Assembly: GCA_047974565.1 (NCBI GenBank)
Contig: JBKECN010000024.1
Coordinates: 132,550-196,549, forward strand
DNA from: JBDIAG01 sp047974565
Lineage (GTDB): Bacteria; Actinomycetota; Actinomycetes; Actinomycetales; CAWJMD01
DNA length: 64,000 bases
Reading direction: 5' to 3'
Shown here: in pieces, positions 35,634-45,021 of the stretch
Numbering within the stretch: position 1 is the stretch's first letter
How the letters are laid out: every line of letters starts with the position of its first letter
Program-made: the position numbers and the translations under genes
Notes under the pieces: generated by a model
The model's input: the letters and a program-made list of their open reading frames with translations, nothing else
Told to the model about the DNA's origin: nothing
The model's database searches: none

Positions 35634-36464
35634 ATGAAAGCAGAGGGCAGGGCAGGCCTGACCCGCCGGAGCCTGCTGGTCATGGCCGGGGCCACGATCA
35701 CCGCAGCCGGTTGTTCGGCCACCTCACCCACCCCGGGAGCCAGCCCGTCCTACGCCGTGCGACCGGCATTGTCCGGGAAGTTTGAGTCCAGCGCCCGCCT
35801 CGGCCGCCTCGTGCGCTGGCAGGTGCTCACTCCGAACGGCACCGATCCTCAAGGTCTGCCCGTCGTGGTCTTCCTGCACGGCAAGGGTGGGGATCACACG
35901 ATGGTGGACTACTGGCAGCCCGGTCTGGACGAGTACGCCCGTTCGGGGGGAACCGCGATGGCGCTGGCCGGGATCGACGCCGGCAACACGTATTACCACC
36001 CCCGTGCCAGCGGTGAGGATGCCGGAAAACTCATCACCGACGAGTTCATCCCGTTGCTGGCAGACCAGGGGTTGGACACCTCACGATTGGCGTTTGCGGG
36101 GATGTCGATGGGTGGTTACGGGGCGCTGCGACTGGCCGGGCTGCTGGGTGCCGATCGCCTGCGCGCGGTGGTGGTCTCCAGCCCTGCCCTGTGGCCGCAG
36201 GACGACGAGTACGCTCCCGGAGCCTTCGATTCGCCTCGAGACCACGCTCAGCACAATGTCTTCGGGCGCCAGGACGATCTCACGGGCATGTCGGTCCGGG
36301 TGGATTGCGGGCTCGCGGACCCCTTCTTGGCGGCCACTCGGGGCTACCTGAACGGCTTTGCCACCGAGGTCCCGCATTCGTACACCGAAGGGGGCCACAA
36401 CGTGGCCTATTGGGAATCGCGGGTACCCGTGCAACTCGATCAGCTCGGTGCCGCGCTGGGCTGA
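35634..36464 (+). CDS. Tat-exported lipoprotein esterase (alpha/beta hydrolase)
   Basis: A 276-residue serine hydrolase. TRRSLLVMAG at 10-19 is a twin-arginine signal and ITAAGC ends in the lipobox Cys27, so it should be folded before export and attached to the membrane by a lipid. FAGMSMGGYG holds the nucleophile S158, DCGLADPF the likely acid, and EGGHNVAYW the catalytic His255. The layout is that of the esterase D/PHB-depolymerase or mycolyltransferase-like group. Possible roles are removal of acetyl groups from the polysaccharide or general ester hydrolysis. The gene ends 30 bases before the bidirectional hairpin after tuf. Confidence 0.8.
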   Translation: MKAEGRAGLTRRSLLVMAGATITAAGCSATSPTPGASPSYAVRPALSGKFESSARLGRLVRWQVLTPNGTDPQGLPVVVFLHGKGGDHTMVDYWQPGLDEYARSGGTAMALAGIDAGNTYYHPRASGEDAGKLITDEFIPLLADQGLDTSRLAFAGMSMGGYGALRLAGLLGADRLRAVVVSSPALWPQDDEYAPGAFDSPRDHAQHNVFGRQDDLTGMSVRVDCGLADPFLAATRGYLNGFATEVPHSYTEGGHNVAYWESRVPVQLDQLGAALG

Positions 36465-36493
36465 GGTCTACCCGGTGAGATGGGCCAATGCCA

Positions 36494-36524
36494 AAGCGGC
36501 CCCCGGAAACTCCGGAGGCCGCTT
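36494..36524. terminator. Bidirectional terminator after tuf
   Basis: A 14-bp stem with one imperfect pair (36494-36507 with 36511-36524; arms AAGCGGCCCCCGGA and TCCGGAGGCCGCTT) and a three-base loop lies 18 bases past the tuf stop and 29 bases past the esterase stop. Its position between convergent genes supports a shared terminator. Confidence 0.75.
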
Positions 36525-36542
36525 CGACGTGGAGCGGTCAGC

Positions 36543-37733
36543 TCACTTGATGATCTTGGTGACCCGGCCGGCGCCGACGGTCCGTCCACCCTCACGGATG
36601 GCGAACTTCAGGCCCTCCTCCATGGCGATCGGCTGGATCAGCTCGACCGTCATCTCGGTGTTGTCGCCCGGCATGACCATCTCGACACCCTCGGGGAGGG
36701 TGATGACGCCGGTTACGTCCGTGGTACGGAAGTAGAACTGCGGACGGTAGTTCGAGTAGAAGGGGTTGTGACGCCCGCCCTCTTCCTTGGTCAGGATGTA
36801 GACCTGACCCTCGAAGTCGGTGTGCGGGGTGATGGTGCCCGGCTTGGCCACCACCTGGCCACGCTCGACGTCCTCACGCTTGATGCCGCGCAGCAGCAGA
36901 CCGCAGTTCTCGCCGGCCCACGCCTCGTCCATCTGCTTGTGGAACATCTCGATACCGGTGACCGTGGTCTTCTGCTTCTCCCGGATGCCCAGGATCTCGA
37001 CCTCGGAGTTGATCGGGAGCTTGCCCCGGTCGACCTTGCCGGTGACGACGGTGCCGCGGCCGGTGATGGTGAAGACGTCCTCGATGGGCATGAGGAAGGG
37101 CTTGTCCATGTCGCGGACCGGGTCCGGGACGTTCTCGTCCACGGCCTCGAGCAGCTCCTCGACGGACTTGACCCACTCGGCGTCGCCCTCGAGCGCCTTG
37201 AGCGCCGAGACCCGCACGACGGGCGCGTTGTCGCCGTCGAACTCCTGGGCGGACAGCAGCTCGCGGACCTCCAGCTCGACGAGTTCGAGGATCTCCTCGT
37301 CGTCGACCATGTCAGCCTTGTTGAGCGCGACCAGCAGGTAGGGCACACCGACCTGACGGGCCAGCAGCACGTGCTCACGCGTCTGGGCCATCGGGCCGTC
37401 GGTGGCGGCGACCACGAGGATCGCGCCGTCCATCTGCGCAGCACCGGTGATCATGTTCTTGATGTAGTCGGCGTGGCCCGGAGCGTCGACGTGCGCGTAG
37501 TGGCGCTTCTCCGTCTCGTACTCCACGTGCGCGATGTTGATGGTGATACCGCGCTGCTTCTCCTCCGGCGCCTTGTCGATCTCGTCGAAGGGCGTGAAGG
37601 GGTTCAGGTCCGGGTACTTGTCGTGCAGGACCTTGCTGATGGCGGCGGTCAGCGTCGTCTTGCCGTGGTCGACGTGGCCGATGGTGCCGATGTTGACGTG
37701 CGGCTTGGTCCGCTCGAACTTCGCCTTACCCAC
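36543..37733 (-). CDS. tuf: Elongation factor Tu
   Basis: A 396-residue GTPase that delivers aminoacyl-tRNA to the ribosome. GHVDHGKT at 19-26 (P-loop), DAPGHADY (switch II) and LNKADMVDD (NKXD) are intact, and the three-domain length is normal. The start is a GTG preceded by AAGGAGG. It is the last gene of the rpsL-rpsG-fusA-tuf group and ends at a strong hairpin. The 156-bp gap from fusA could carry an additional promoter, but none was clear. Confidence 0.99.
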   Translation of the reverse strand: MGKAKFERTKPHVNIGTIGHVDHGKTTLTAAISKVLHDKYPDLNPFTPFDEIDKAPEEKQRGITINIAHVEYETEKRHYAHVDAPGHADYIKNMITGAAQMDGAILVVAATDGPMAQTREHVLLARQVGVPYLLVALNKADMVDDEEILELVELEVRELLSAQEFDGDNAPVVRVSALKALEGDAEWVKSVEELLEAVDENVPDPVRDMDKPFLMPIEDVFTITGRGTVVTGKVDRGKLPINSEVEILGIREKQKTTVTGIEMFHKQMDEAWAGENCGLLLRGIKREDVERGQVVAKPGTITPHTDFEGQVYILTKEEGGRHNPFYSNYRPQFYFRTTDVTGVITLPEGVEMVMPGDNTEMTVELIQPIAMEEGLKFAIREGGRTVGAGRVTKIIK

Positions 37734-37889
37734 TCGGGGTTCCTCCTTGAAGCTACTTGGTTGATCGCTGACCCCGGCCTACCCGTGGGCAACGAGAGTT
37801 GAGTCTAGTCGCTGGGCAGGACGCCCGGCGACCACGTGCGGACCCCGGTCACCGGGTCCGGAGCCCGTGCTCCGCACGTGGGGGCGAGG

Positions 37890-40007
37890 TCACTCGCCCC
37901 GGGTCTTCTTGATGATCTCGTCCGCGACCATCCTGGGCACCTCCGCGTAATTCTGGAAGTGCATCGAGTACACCGCCCGACCCTGGGTCCTGGACCGCAG
38001 GTCGCCGACGTAACCGAACATCTCCGACAGCGGCACGTGCGCCTTGACGACCTTGGCACCGCTGATGTCCTCCATGGACTGAATCTGTCCACGGCGGGAG
38101 TTGAGATCGCCGATCACGTCACCCATGTACTCCTCGGGGGTGCGCACCTCGACGGCCATCACCGGCTCCAGCAGAACCGGGTCGGCTCGCCGAGCACCCT
38201 CCTTGAGGACCTGCGATCCGGCCAGCCGGAAGGCCATCTCCGAGGAGTCGATGTCGTGCGCGGCGCCATCGACCAGGGTGGCCTTGATACCGACCATCGG
38301 ATAGCCGGCCAGCACCCCCTGCTCCATCGCGTCCTGGATGCCCTTGTCCACGCTCGGGATGTACTCGCGCGGGACGCGGCCACCGGTGACGGCGTTGACG
38401 AACTCGTAGGTGGCGCCCTCCTCGGACTGCTCCAGCGGTGCGAAGGTCACCTGCACCTTGGCGAACTGGCCCGACCCACCCGTCTGCTTCTTGTGGGTGT
38501 AGTCGATCTTCTCCACGGTGCGGCGGATCGTCTCGCGATAGGCCACCTGCGGCTTACCGACGTTCGCCTCGACCTTGAACTCACGGCGCATCCGGTCGAC
38601 CAGGATGTCGAGGTGAAGCTCGCCCATCCCCTTGATGATCGTCTGGCCGGTCTCGTCGTCCTGCTCGACCTGGAAAGTCGGGTCCTCCTCGGCCAGCTTC
38701 TGGATCGCGATCGAGAGCTTCTCCTGGTCACCCTTGGTCTTGGGCTCGATGGCCACGTTGATCACCGGGTCGGGGAAGGTCATCGACTCCAGCACGATCG
38801 GGTGTGCCTGATCGCACAGGGTGTCACCAGTGGTGGTGTCCTTGAGGCCGATCATCGCGTAGATGTGGCCCGCCGACGCCTCCTCCACCGGGTTCTCCTT
38901 GTTGGCGTGCATCTGGAAGAGCTTGCCGATCCGCTCCTTCTTGCCCTTGGTGGAGTTGAGCACCTGAGAGCCCGAGGCAACCCGGCCCGAGTACACCCGG
39001 ACGAAGGTCAGCTTGCCGAAGAACGGGTGGGCCGCCACCTTGAAGGCCAGCGCCGCGAACGGCTCGGTCGCGTCCGCGTGCCGGGCGTGGTGGGAATCCT
39101 CGTTGCCCACGTCATGGCCGTGCACAGCGGGCACGTCCAGCGGGGACGGCAGGTAGTCCAGCACCGCGTCGAGCATCGGCTGCACGCCTCGGTTCTTGAA
39201 CGCCGACCCACACAGCACCGGGTAGACCTCGGAGTTGATGGTCAGCTTGCGGACCGCACCCTTGATCTCCTCCGGGGTGAGTTCCTCGCCACCGAGGTAC
39301 TTCTCCAGCAGGTCGTCGTCGGTCTCGGCGACGGTCTCCAGCAGCGCGTTGCGGTACTCCTGGGCACGCTCGAGCAGATCGGCAGGGATCTCCTGGATCT
39401 CGTACTTGGCACCCATCGTCACGTCGCCCTTGGCGTCGCCCGGCCAGACCAGCGCCCGCATGTAGATCAGGTCGACGACGCCGATGAAGTCGGACTCGGC
39501 GCCGATCGGGATCTGCAGCGGCAGCGGCTTGGCGCCCAACCGGTCGATGATGGTCCGCACGGTGAAGTAGAAATCCGCGCCGAGCTTGTCCATCTTGTTG
39601 ACGAAACAGATCCGCGGGACGTCGTACTTGTCCGCCTGGCGCCACACCGTCTCGGACTGGGGCTCCACGCCCTCCTTGCCGTCGAAGACGGCGACGGCAC
39701 CGTCGAGCACCCGCAGCGACCGCTCGACCTCAACGGTGAAGTCGACGTGGCCGGGGGTGTCGATGATGTTGATCTGGGTGCCCTCCCAGAAGCAGGTGGT
39801 GGCCGCGGAGGTGATGGTGATTCCCCGCTCCTGCTCCTGCTCCATCCAGTCCATGGTGGCTGCGCCGTCGTGGACCTCACCGATCTTGTAGTTGACGCCG
39901 GTGTAGAAGAGGATGCGCTCGGTCGTCGTCGTCTTGCCGGCGTCGATGTGCGCCATGATTCCGATATTGCGGACCTTCGTGAGGTCTGTCAGCACGTCCT
40001 GTGCCAC
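37890..40007 (-). CDS. fusA: Elongation factor G
   Basis: A 705-residue translocation GTPase with AHIDAGKTTTTERI as the P-loop near residue 19, DTPGHVDF as switch II and FVNKMDKLG as the NKXD motif; all five domains are represented by the full length. It sits between rpsG (178-bp gap) and tuf in the usual order. No fusidic-acid-resistance judgement is made. Confidence 0.99.
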   Translation of the reverse strand: MAQDVLTDLTKVRNIGIMAHIDAGKTTTTERILFYTGVNYKIGEVHDGAATMDWMEQEQERGITITSAATTCFWEGTQINIIDTPGHVDFTVEVERSLRVLDGAVAVFDGKEGVEPQSETVWRQADKYDVPRICFVNKMDKLGADFYFTVRTIIDRLGAKPLPLQIPIGAESDFIGVVDLIYMRALVWPGDAKGDVTMGAKYEIQEIPADLLERAQEYRNALLETVAETDDDLLEKYLGGEELTPEEIKGAVRKLTINSEVYPVLCGSAFKNRGVQPMLDAVLDYLPSPLDVPAVHGHDVGNEDSHHARHADATEPFAALAFKVAAHPFFGKLTFVRVYSGRVASGSQVLNSTKGKKERIGKLFQMHANKENPVEEASAGHIYAMIGLKDTTTGDTLCDQAHPIVLESMTFPDPVINVAIEPKTKGDQEKLSIAIQKLAEEDPTFQVEQDDETGQTIIKGMGELHLDILVDRMRREFKVEANVGKPQVAYRETIRRTVEKIDYTHKKQTGGSGQFAKVQVTFAPLEQSEEGATYEFVNAVTGGRVPREYIPSVDKGIQDAMEQGVLAGYPMVGIKATLVDGAAHDIDSSEMAFRLAGSQVLKEGARRADPVLLEPVMAVEVRTPEEYMGDVIGDLNSRRGQIQSMEDISGAKVVKAHVPLSEMFGYVGDLRSRTQGRAVYSMHFQNYAEVPRMVADEIIKKTRGE

Positions 40008-40185
40008 GTCATCCTTCTTTCTGCGGCATGGGCAAGGGGTGTCGTCTGCTGCCCAGGGTCTGGGAGGGGCCGTGCCCGGAGGCCCGCCGGAGACGAGTGG
40101 TGGGCTCGGCTCACTGACTCCGGTGAGAGAACCGCTCCAGCAAAGTATGGCGAAACGGGCACCATCACGGCGCCCGTTCGCGATA

Positions 40186-40655
40186 TCACCAGCGGTAGTG
40201 AGCGAACGCCTTGTTCGATTCAGCCATCTTGTGGGTGTCCTCGCGGCGCTTCACCGCGGCGCCAAGGCCGTTGGAAGCGTCGAGGATCTCGTTCATCAGC
40301 CGCTCGGTCATGGTCTTCTCCCGGCGAGCCTGGGCGTAGCCGACGAGCCAACGCAACGCGAGCGTGGTGGCGCGGTTGGGCTTGACCTCGACCGGCACCT
40401 GGTAGGTGGCGCCGCCGACTCGGCGGGACTTCACCTCCAGGGCGGGCTTGACGTTGTCGAGCGCCCGCTTGAGGGTGATCACCGGGTCGTTGCCGCTCTT
40501 CTCGCGGGTGCCCTCCAGGGCGCCGTAGACGATCCGCTCGGCGGTGGACTTCTTGCCGTCCTGGAGCACCTTGTTCACCAGCTGGGTGACCATCGGTGAG
40601 CCGTAGACGGGGTCGGTGATCAGCGGCCGCTTGGGGGCCGGGCCCTTGCGGGGCA

Positions 40656-40656
<1 letters not shown>
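40186..40656 (-). CDS. rpsG: Ribosomal protein S7
   Basis: A 156-residue small-subunit protein, beginning MPRKGPAPKR and containing the family segments GGATYQVPVEV and RWLVGYAQARREKTM. The ATG overlaps the rpsL stop (TGATG), so S12 and S7 are translationally coupled. S7 is a primary binder of the 16S rRNA 3' domain and, in many bacteria, regulates its own operon. Confidence 0.99.
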
Positions 40657-41030
<374 letters not shown>

Positions 41031-41491
41031 TACGCGTTTCCTGCTTTCGTGTCGTCGTGCATGGTCGTGCGCTGTGGTTGGCGGTTCTTGCGTGCACGCG
41101 GGTTGCGGGGCACTATGTGGGCCTCGACCCACGACCCTCGCAGTCGGACGTGTCGCCACACCGCGGGGTTGCGACCCCGGGCAGCGCGCACACGTGTCCC
41201 GGGTCGGACAACCTGAGTAGATTACCGGGTGAGGTGTGGGGGGTCAAAACCTCATCCGCCCACCCGGCGTGGGCGGTGCCGGCCCGAGAGATTCGAACCG
41301 AGCGTCGGCGCGCATGGACGAGGTCCGAACCGTCCGGATCCGACCCGATCTGTCCCGCTGCGCGATCGGCCCGGATGCACTGGGGCCGGGCACTACGGCC
41401 CAGGGACTGCTGGTGTCTTTCGGCTACAACTCCAGCCGAAATTGACAAATTCCCCCCAACCGGCCCACTTCGGTTCCTAGGATGCGCTGTT
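41031..41491. other. rpsL leader and divergent intergenic region
   Basis: About 180 bases of rpsL 5' leader precede the GTG on the minus strand. The leader contains a CGGGGT-TGCG-ACCCCG hairpin at 41164-41179 and other GC-rich stems that may slow or regulate transcription. To the right lies the start region of the SGNH hydrolase gene; a TTGACA at 41447-41452 has no -10 at a workable distance. Confidence 0.5.
41219..41247 (-). promoter_or_regulatory. Sigma70-type promoter for rpsL operon
   Basis: On the minus strand TTGACC (41247-41242) and TAATCT (41224-41219) are separated by 17 bases. Transcription should start near 41212, leaving a leader of about 180 nt before rpsL. Spacing and hexamers are close to consensus, and the location agrees with a ribosomal-protein operon promoter. 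Confidence 0.65.
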
Positions 41492-42592
41492 ATGTGGGGA
41501 GTTCAGCCGCGCCGCGTGTTCGTTGCCATCGCCGCCATCGTCGGCCTGCTGGTGGGGGTCGCCCCGGCGCAAGCCGCCACGCCCAGTTATGTCGCCCTCG
41601 GCGACAGCTACTCCTCCGGATTGGGCACCCGCTCGTACCTCAATGACGGCACCTCGTGCATGCGATCGGTGTACGCCTATCCCTCGCTGCTGGCCGCCGA
41701 CCGCGGAATGTCGCTCAGCCTGCGGGCCTGCTCCGGGGCCAGGATCTCCGACGTACGCACCGCACAACTGCCGGCGCTGTCGGCCGGGACCAGTTATGTG
41801 ACCATCAGCGTGGGCGGCAACGACGCCGGTTTCGTGGACGTGCTCACCGAGTGCGCCAAGCCGGCGTGGATGAGCGACTGCTACGGGCGGATCAACCAGG
41901 CCGAGAGCATCGTGCGCAACCAACTGCCCAGCCAGCTGTCCAGCCTGTACGCCGAGATCAAGGCCCGAGCCCCGCAGGCCAAGGTCACCGTGGTGGGCTA
42001 TCCGCGGCTGTTCAACGGCACCGACTGCAGCTGGTTCACCTGGTTCTCCAGCCAGGAGATGAGCCGCCTGAACGGCACCGCAGACCTGCTCAACTCCGTC
42101 ACCCGCAACGCGGCGGCCTCGTCCGGCATCGGTTTCGCCGACCCGACCAGGGCCTTCACCGGCCATGCCGTCTGCGACCGCACCGAGTGGCTCAACGGCC
42201 TGTCGGTGCCGGTCAGCGAGTCCTTCCACCCGAACCGCAGCGGTCACGCCTCGGGCTACCTGCCGGTGGTCGCCCCCAGCGCCCCGGTGGCCTCGCCGCT
42301 GGCGCTGACCTCGGCCGAGCAGACCGGGTCGGCCTCCGCTGAGTCTGGCACCGTCGGCTCCACGATGAATCCGGCAACTCAGACCGCGGCACTGACCGCC
42401 GACGCCCGCCGCTTCACCGTCACCGACCGCGCCATCGTCCCGGAGACCATCGCCCGCGTCGACCTGCACTCCCCGGCAGCCCGGGCCGCGGCCGCCCGCG
42501 CCGGAGTGAACGTCGACGACCGAGCGAGTGTCGACGCCGCAGACCGGATCTGGTCGCAGCGGCAGGCGGCCGCTGCGGCGGCTGCGGAGTAG
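41492..42592 (+). CDS. Secreted SGNH/GDSL lipase-esterase with C-terminal extension
   Basis: A 366-residue exported hydrolase. Residues 1-29 are a signal peptide (RRVFVAIAAIVGLLVGVAPAQA). GDSYSSG with nucleophile S39, GGND (N110 oxyanion) and SFHPNRSGH with H246 are the block I, III and V residues of the SGNH family, close to the actinobacterial extracellular lipase/phospholipase type. The last 100 residues, Ala/Ser/Thr-rich and ending in an alanine run, match no domain. The ATG at 41492 is selected because the signal peptide begins there. It is the first plus-strand gene in the gap between rpsL and rpoC. Confidence 0.85.
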   Translation: MWGVQPRRVFVAIAAIVGLLVGVAPAQAATPSYVALGDSYSSGLGTRSYLNDGTSCMRSVYAYPSLLAADRGMSLSLRACSGARISDVRTAQLPALSAGTSYVTISVGGNDAGFVDVLTECAKPAWMSDCYGRINQAESIVRNQLPSQLSSLYAEIKARAPQAKVTVVGYPRLFNGTDCSWFTWFSSQEMSRLNGTADLLNSVTRNAAASSGIGFADPTRAFTGHAVCDRTEWLNGLSVPVSESFHPNRSGHASGYLPVVAPSAPVASPLALTSAEQTGSASAESGTVGSTMNPATQTAALTADARRFTVTDRAIVPETIARVDLHSPAARAAAARAGVNVDDRASVDAADRIWSQRQAAAAAAAE

Positions 42593-42699
42593 GGATCGCG
42601 CAGGACACGATCCACCCCTTCGTCACCGGCCCACCCGACCAATCTCCAGGTCGATCGGTCCCTGCCCGGATCCAGACGGCAGGAGTGCGGTGAGTTGAC

Positions 42700-42723
42700 G
42701 TCGTGGGTACCGGCACCCACGAC
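42700..42723. promoter_or_regulatory. 9-bp inverted repeat upstream of permease
   Basis: Perfect arms GTCGTGGGT and ACCCACGAC flank six bases, and a partial third copy CGTGGGTGTACC follows at 42731. The repeat lies about 75-100 bases before the permease ATG and touches a TTGACG hexamer at 42695. It is a candidate operator or a leader hairpin; no -10 box could be assigned. Confidence 0.4.
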
Positions 42724-42798
42724 GAAACGCCGTGGGTGTACCTTGTCGCACCATCCCTCATCGGAGCGGGCACGGCCGATCAGTGAAGGAAGCCGACA

Positions 42799-44241
42799 AT
42801 GTCTGACACGCATCATCACTCGCGCCCAGGCCATGCCGAGGGCGAGGGCTTCACCCGAGTGCTGGGACGCTTCGACGTCCTGGCCGTCGCCTTCGGAGCC
42901 ATGATCGGCTTCGGCTGGATCGTGCTGACCGGCACCTTCATCGAAAGTGCCGGCTCGCTGGGCTCGGCGCTGGCCTTCGTCGCCGGTGGCGTGGTCATTC
43001 TGCTCGTGGCGCTGACCTACGCGGAGTTGGTCTCTGCCATGCCACACGTCGGCGGCGAGCACAACTACGTGCTGCGGGCGATGGGCTCGCGGCCGGCCTT
43101 CTTCACCTCGTGGATGCTGGTGCTGGGCTATGTCAGCGTGGTCGCCTTCGAGGCGGTGGCCCTCCCCCAGACCCTGCTGTACCTGTTCCCGGACATGCTG
43201 ATCGGCAAACTCTGGACGGTCGCCGGGTACGACGTCTATGCCTCGTGGATGGCCGTCGGCATCCTCGCCTCCGTCGGGATCACCGCGCTCAACGTGCGAG
43301 GTGTGCGGCCCACCGCGGTGTTCCAGACGGTGGCCGTCGCCTTCCTGCTGGTGGTCGGCGCGATGCTGCTGACCGGGTCCTTCGTCGGCGGTGACTCCCG
43401 CAACCTCGAGCCCCTCTTCACCGGCGGGGTGAGTGGCTTTCTCGCCGTGCTGGTGGCCACGCCCTTCCTGTTCGTCGGCTTCGACGTGATCCCGCAGTCG
43501 GCCGAGGAGATCAACCTCGAGTCACGCAAGATCGGGCAGGTCCTGCTGCTGTCGGTCTTCATGGCGGTGGCCTGGTACGTCATGGTGATGCTCACCGTGT
43601 CCTCGGCGCTGCCCGCCTCGGTGCTGGCCCAGTCGGATCTGGCCGCGGCCGACGGGATGAGCCAGTTGTGGGGCAGCCCGATCTTCGGTCAGATCCTGGT
43701 CCTGGGGGGTATTGCCGGGATCCTCACGTCCTGGAACGGCTTCCTCATCGGCGCGAGTCGGCTCATCTATGCGATGGCCCGCTCGGGGATGCTGCCGTCC
43801 TGGTTTGCCAAGCTGCACCCGACCTACAAGACCCCGGTCAACGCGATCATCTTCGTCGGTGGCCTGGCCACCTTGTCGCCGTTCTTCGGTCGCCCGGCCC
43901 TGGTCTGGCTGGTCGACGCCGGCGGGCTGGCCATCATCGTGGCCTTCCTCATGGTGTCGCTGAGTTTCGTCGTGCTGCGGGCCAAGGAGCCGGACATGCC
44001 CCGGCCCTTCACCACCCCGGGTGGGATGGTCACCGGAGTCCTGGCGGTGGTGCTCGCCGCGAGCCTGGCGATCCTGTTCATGCCCGGGATGAGCGCCGCC
44101 CTGGTGTGGCCGCAGGAGTGGGCCATCGTGCTGGCCTGGGCGGTCCTGGGTGCGGTCTTCATGGCCCGGCTGCCGAAGGTCACCCCCGGCAAGGACGCCG
44201 AGCATGAACTGATGGTCAAGACCGGTCGGCTGCCCGGCTGA
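42799..44241 (+). CDS. APC-family amino acid permease
   Basis: A 480-residue transporter with twelve predicted helices. FDVLAVAFGAMIGFGWIVLTG at 25-45 is the helix-1 region with the GxIGxG-like substrate-binding break, PHVGGEHNYVLRA follows helix 2, and FVGFDVIPQSAEE near 225 is typical of the APC group that takes up amino acids or polyamines. A His/Gly-rich N-terminus precedes the first helix. GAAGGA is 10 bases before the ATG. The gene ends at the left border of the palindrome array. Substrate is not readable. Confidence 0.85.
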   Translation: MSDTHHHSRPGHAEGEGFTRVLGRFDVLAVAFGAMIGFGWIVLTGTFIESAGSLGSALAFVAGGVVILLVALTYAELVSAMPHVGGEHNYVLRAMGSRPAFFTSWMLVLGYVSVVAFEAVALPQTLLYLFPDMLIGKLWTVAGYDVYASWMAVGILASVGITALNVRGVRPTAVFQTVAVAFLLVVGAMLLTGSFVGGDSRNLEPLFTGGVSGFLAVLVATPFLFVGFDVIPQSAEEINLESRKIGQVLLLSVFMAVAWYVMVMLTVSSALPASVLAQSDLAAADGMSQLWGSPIFGQILVLGGIAGILTSWNGFLIGASRLIYAMARSGMLPSWFAKLHPTYKTPVNAIIFVGGLATLSPFFGRPALVWLVDAGGLAIIVAFLMVSLSFVVLRAKEPDMPRPFTTPGGMVTGVLAVVLAASLAILFMPGMSAALVWPQEWAIVLAWAVLGAVFMARLPKVTPGKDAEHELMVKTGRLPG

Positions 44242-44295
44242 CACGGGCTGGCACCCGGCAGCGCCGCCCAGGGGCACCGTTGGCCCCAGCACATC

Positions 44296-45009
44296 GTCAC
44301 CCGGGTGACGTTTGGCAGCGGCACACCGTCACCCGGGTGACGTTTGGCCTCCACCGGCAACCCCTATCGCCACCCCAGGCGGCACATCGTCACCAGGGTG
44401 ACGTTTGGCAGCGGCACATCGTGACCCAGGTGACGTTTGGGCCCCACCGGCAACCTCTATCGCCACCTCAGCCGGCACATCGTCACCAGGGTGACGTTCG
44501 GCAGCCACCCGCAGCCGCACACCGCCACCCCAGCCGGAACATCGTGACCCAGGTGACCTTTCGCCTCCACCGGCAACCTCTATCGCCACCCCAGGCGGCA
44601 CACCGTCACCCGGGTGACGTTCGGCAGCCACCCGCAGCCGCACACCGCCACCCCAGCCGGCAAATCGTCACCCAGGTGACCTTTGGCCCCCACCGGCAAC
44701 CTCTATCGCCACCTCAGCCGGCACATCGTCACCAGGGTGACATTTGGCAGCGACACATCGTCACCCAGGTGACGTTTGGCAGCCACCCGCAGCCGCACAC
44801 CGCCACCCCAGCCGGCACATCGTCACCCAGGTGACGTTTGGCCCCCACCGGCAACCCCTATAGGCACCCCAGGCGGCACACCGTCACCCGGGTGACGTTC
44901 GGCAGCGGCACATCGTCACCCCGGCCGGAACATCGTGACCCGGGTGACCTTTGGCCTCCACCGGCAACCCCTATCGCCACCCCGGCCGGCACATCGTTAC
45001 CCGGGTGAC
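44296..45009. repeat. Array of 14 palindromic elements in two alternating spacings
   Basis: Fourteen copies of a 14-bp near-palindrome, GTCACCCGGGTGAC and variants (GTCACCAGGGTGAC, GTGACCCAGGTGAC, GTCACCCAGGTGAC), start at 44296, 44328, 44389, 44421, 44482, 44544, 44605, 44667, 44728, 44760, 44822, 44883, 44935 and 44996. Each is preceded by ATC or ACC and followed by GTTTGGC or a variant, so all face one way. Intervals are 32, 61, 32, 61, 62, 61, 62, 61, 32, 62, 61, 52 and 61 bp. Interval sequences fall into three recurring types: a 32-bp short form, a 61-bp form with CACCGGCAACC, and a 62-bp form with CACCCGCAGCCGCACACC. The array fills the gap between two convergent gene ends. Confidence 0.95.
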
Positions 45010-45021
45010 GTTTGGCCGGTC

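Noticed and set aside
41447..41483. Promoter for the SGNH hydrolase from TTGACA and TAGGAT
   Set aside because: The hexamers look good but are about 30 bases apart, too far for a sigma70 promoter.
44280..44834. Repeat protein encoded through the palindrome array
   Set aside because: The frame stays open because two units add to 123 bp, a multiple of three, and stop codons are rare in this GC-rich DNA. There is no ribosome binding site, and open frames occur on the other strand as well.
44296..45009. CRISPR array with 14 repeats
   Set aside because: The regular spacing near 61 bp resembles one, but the spacers are not unique: they belong to three recurring sequence types, and some intervals are 32 or 52 bp. 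No cas genes are nearby.
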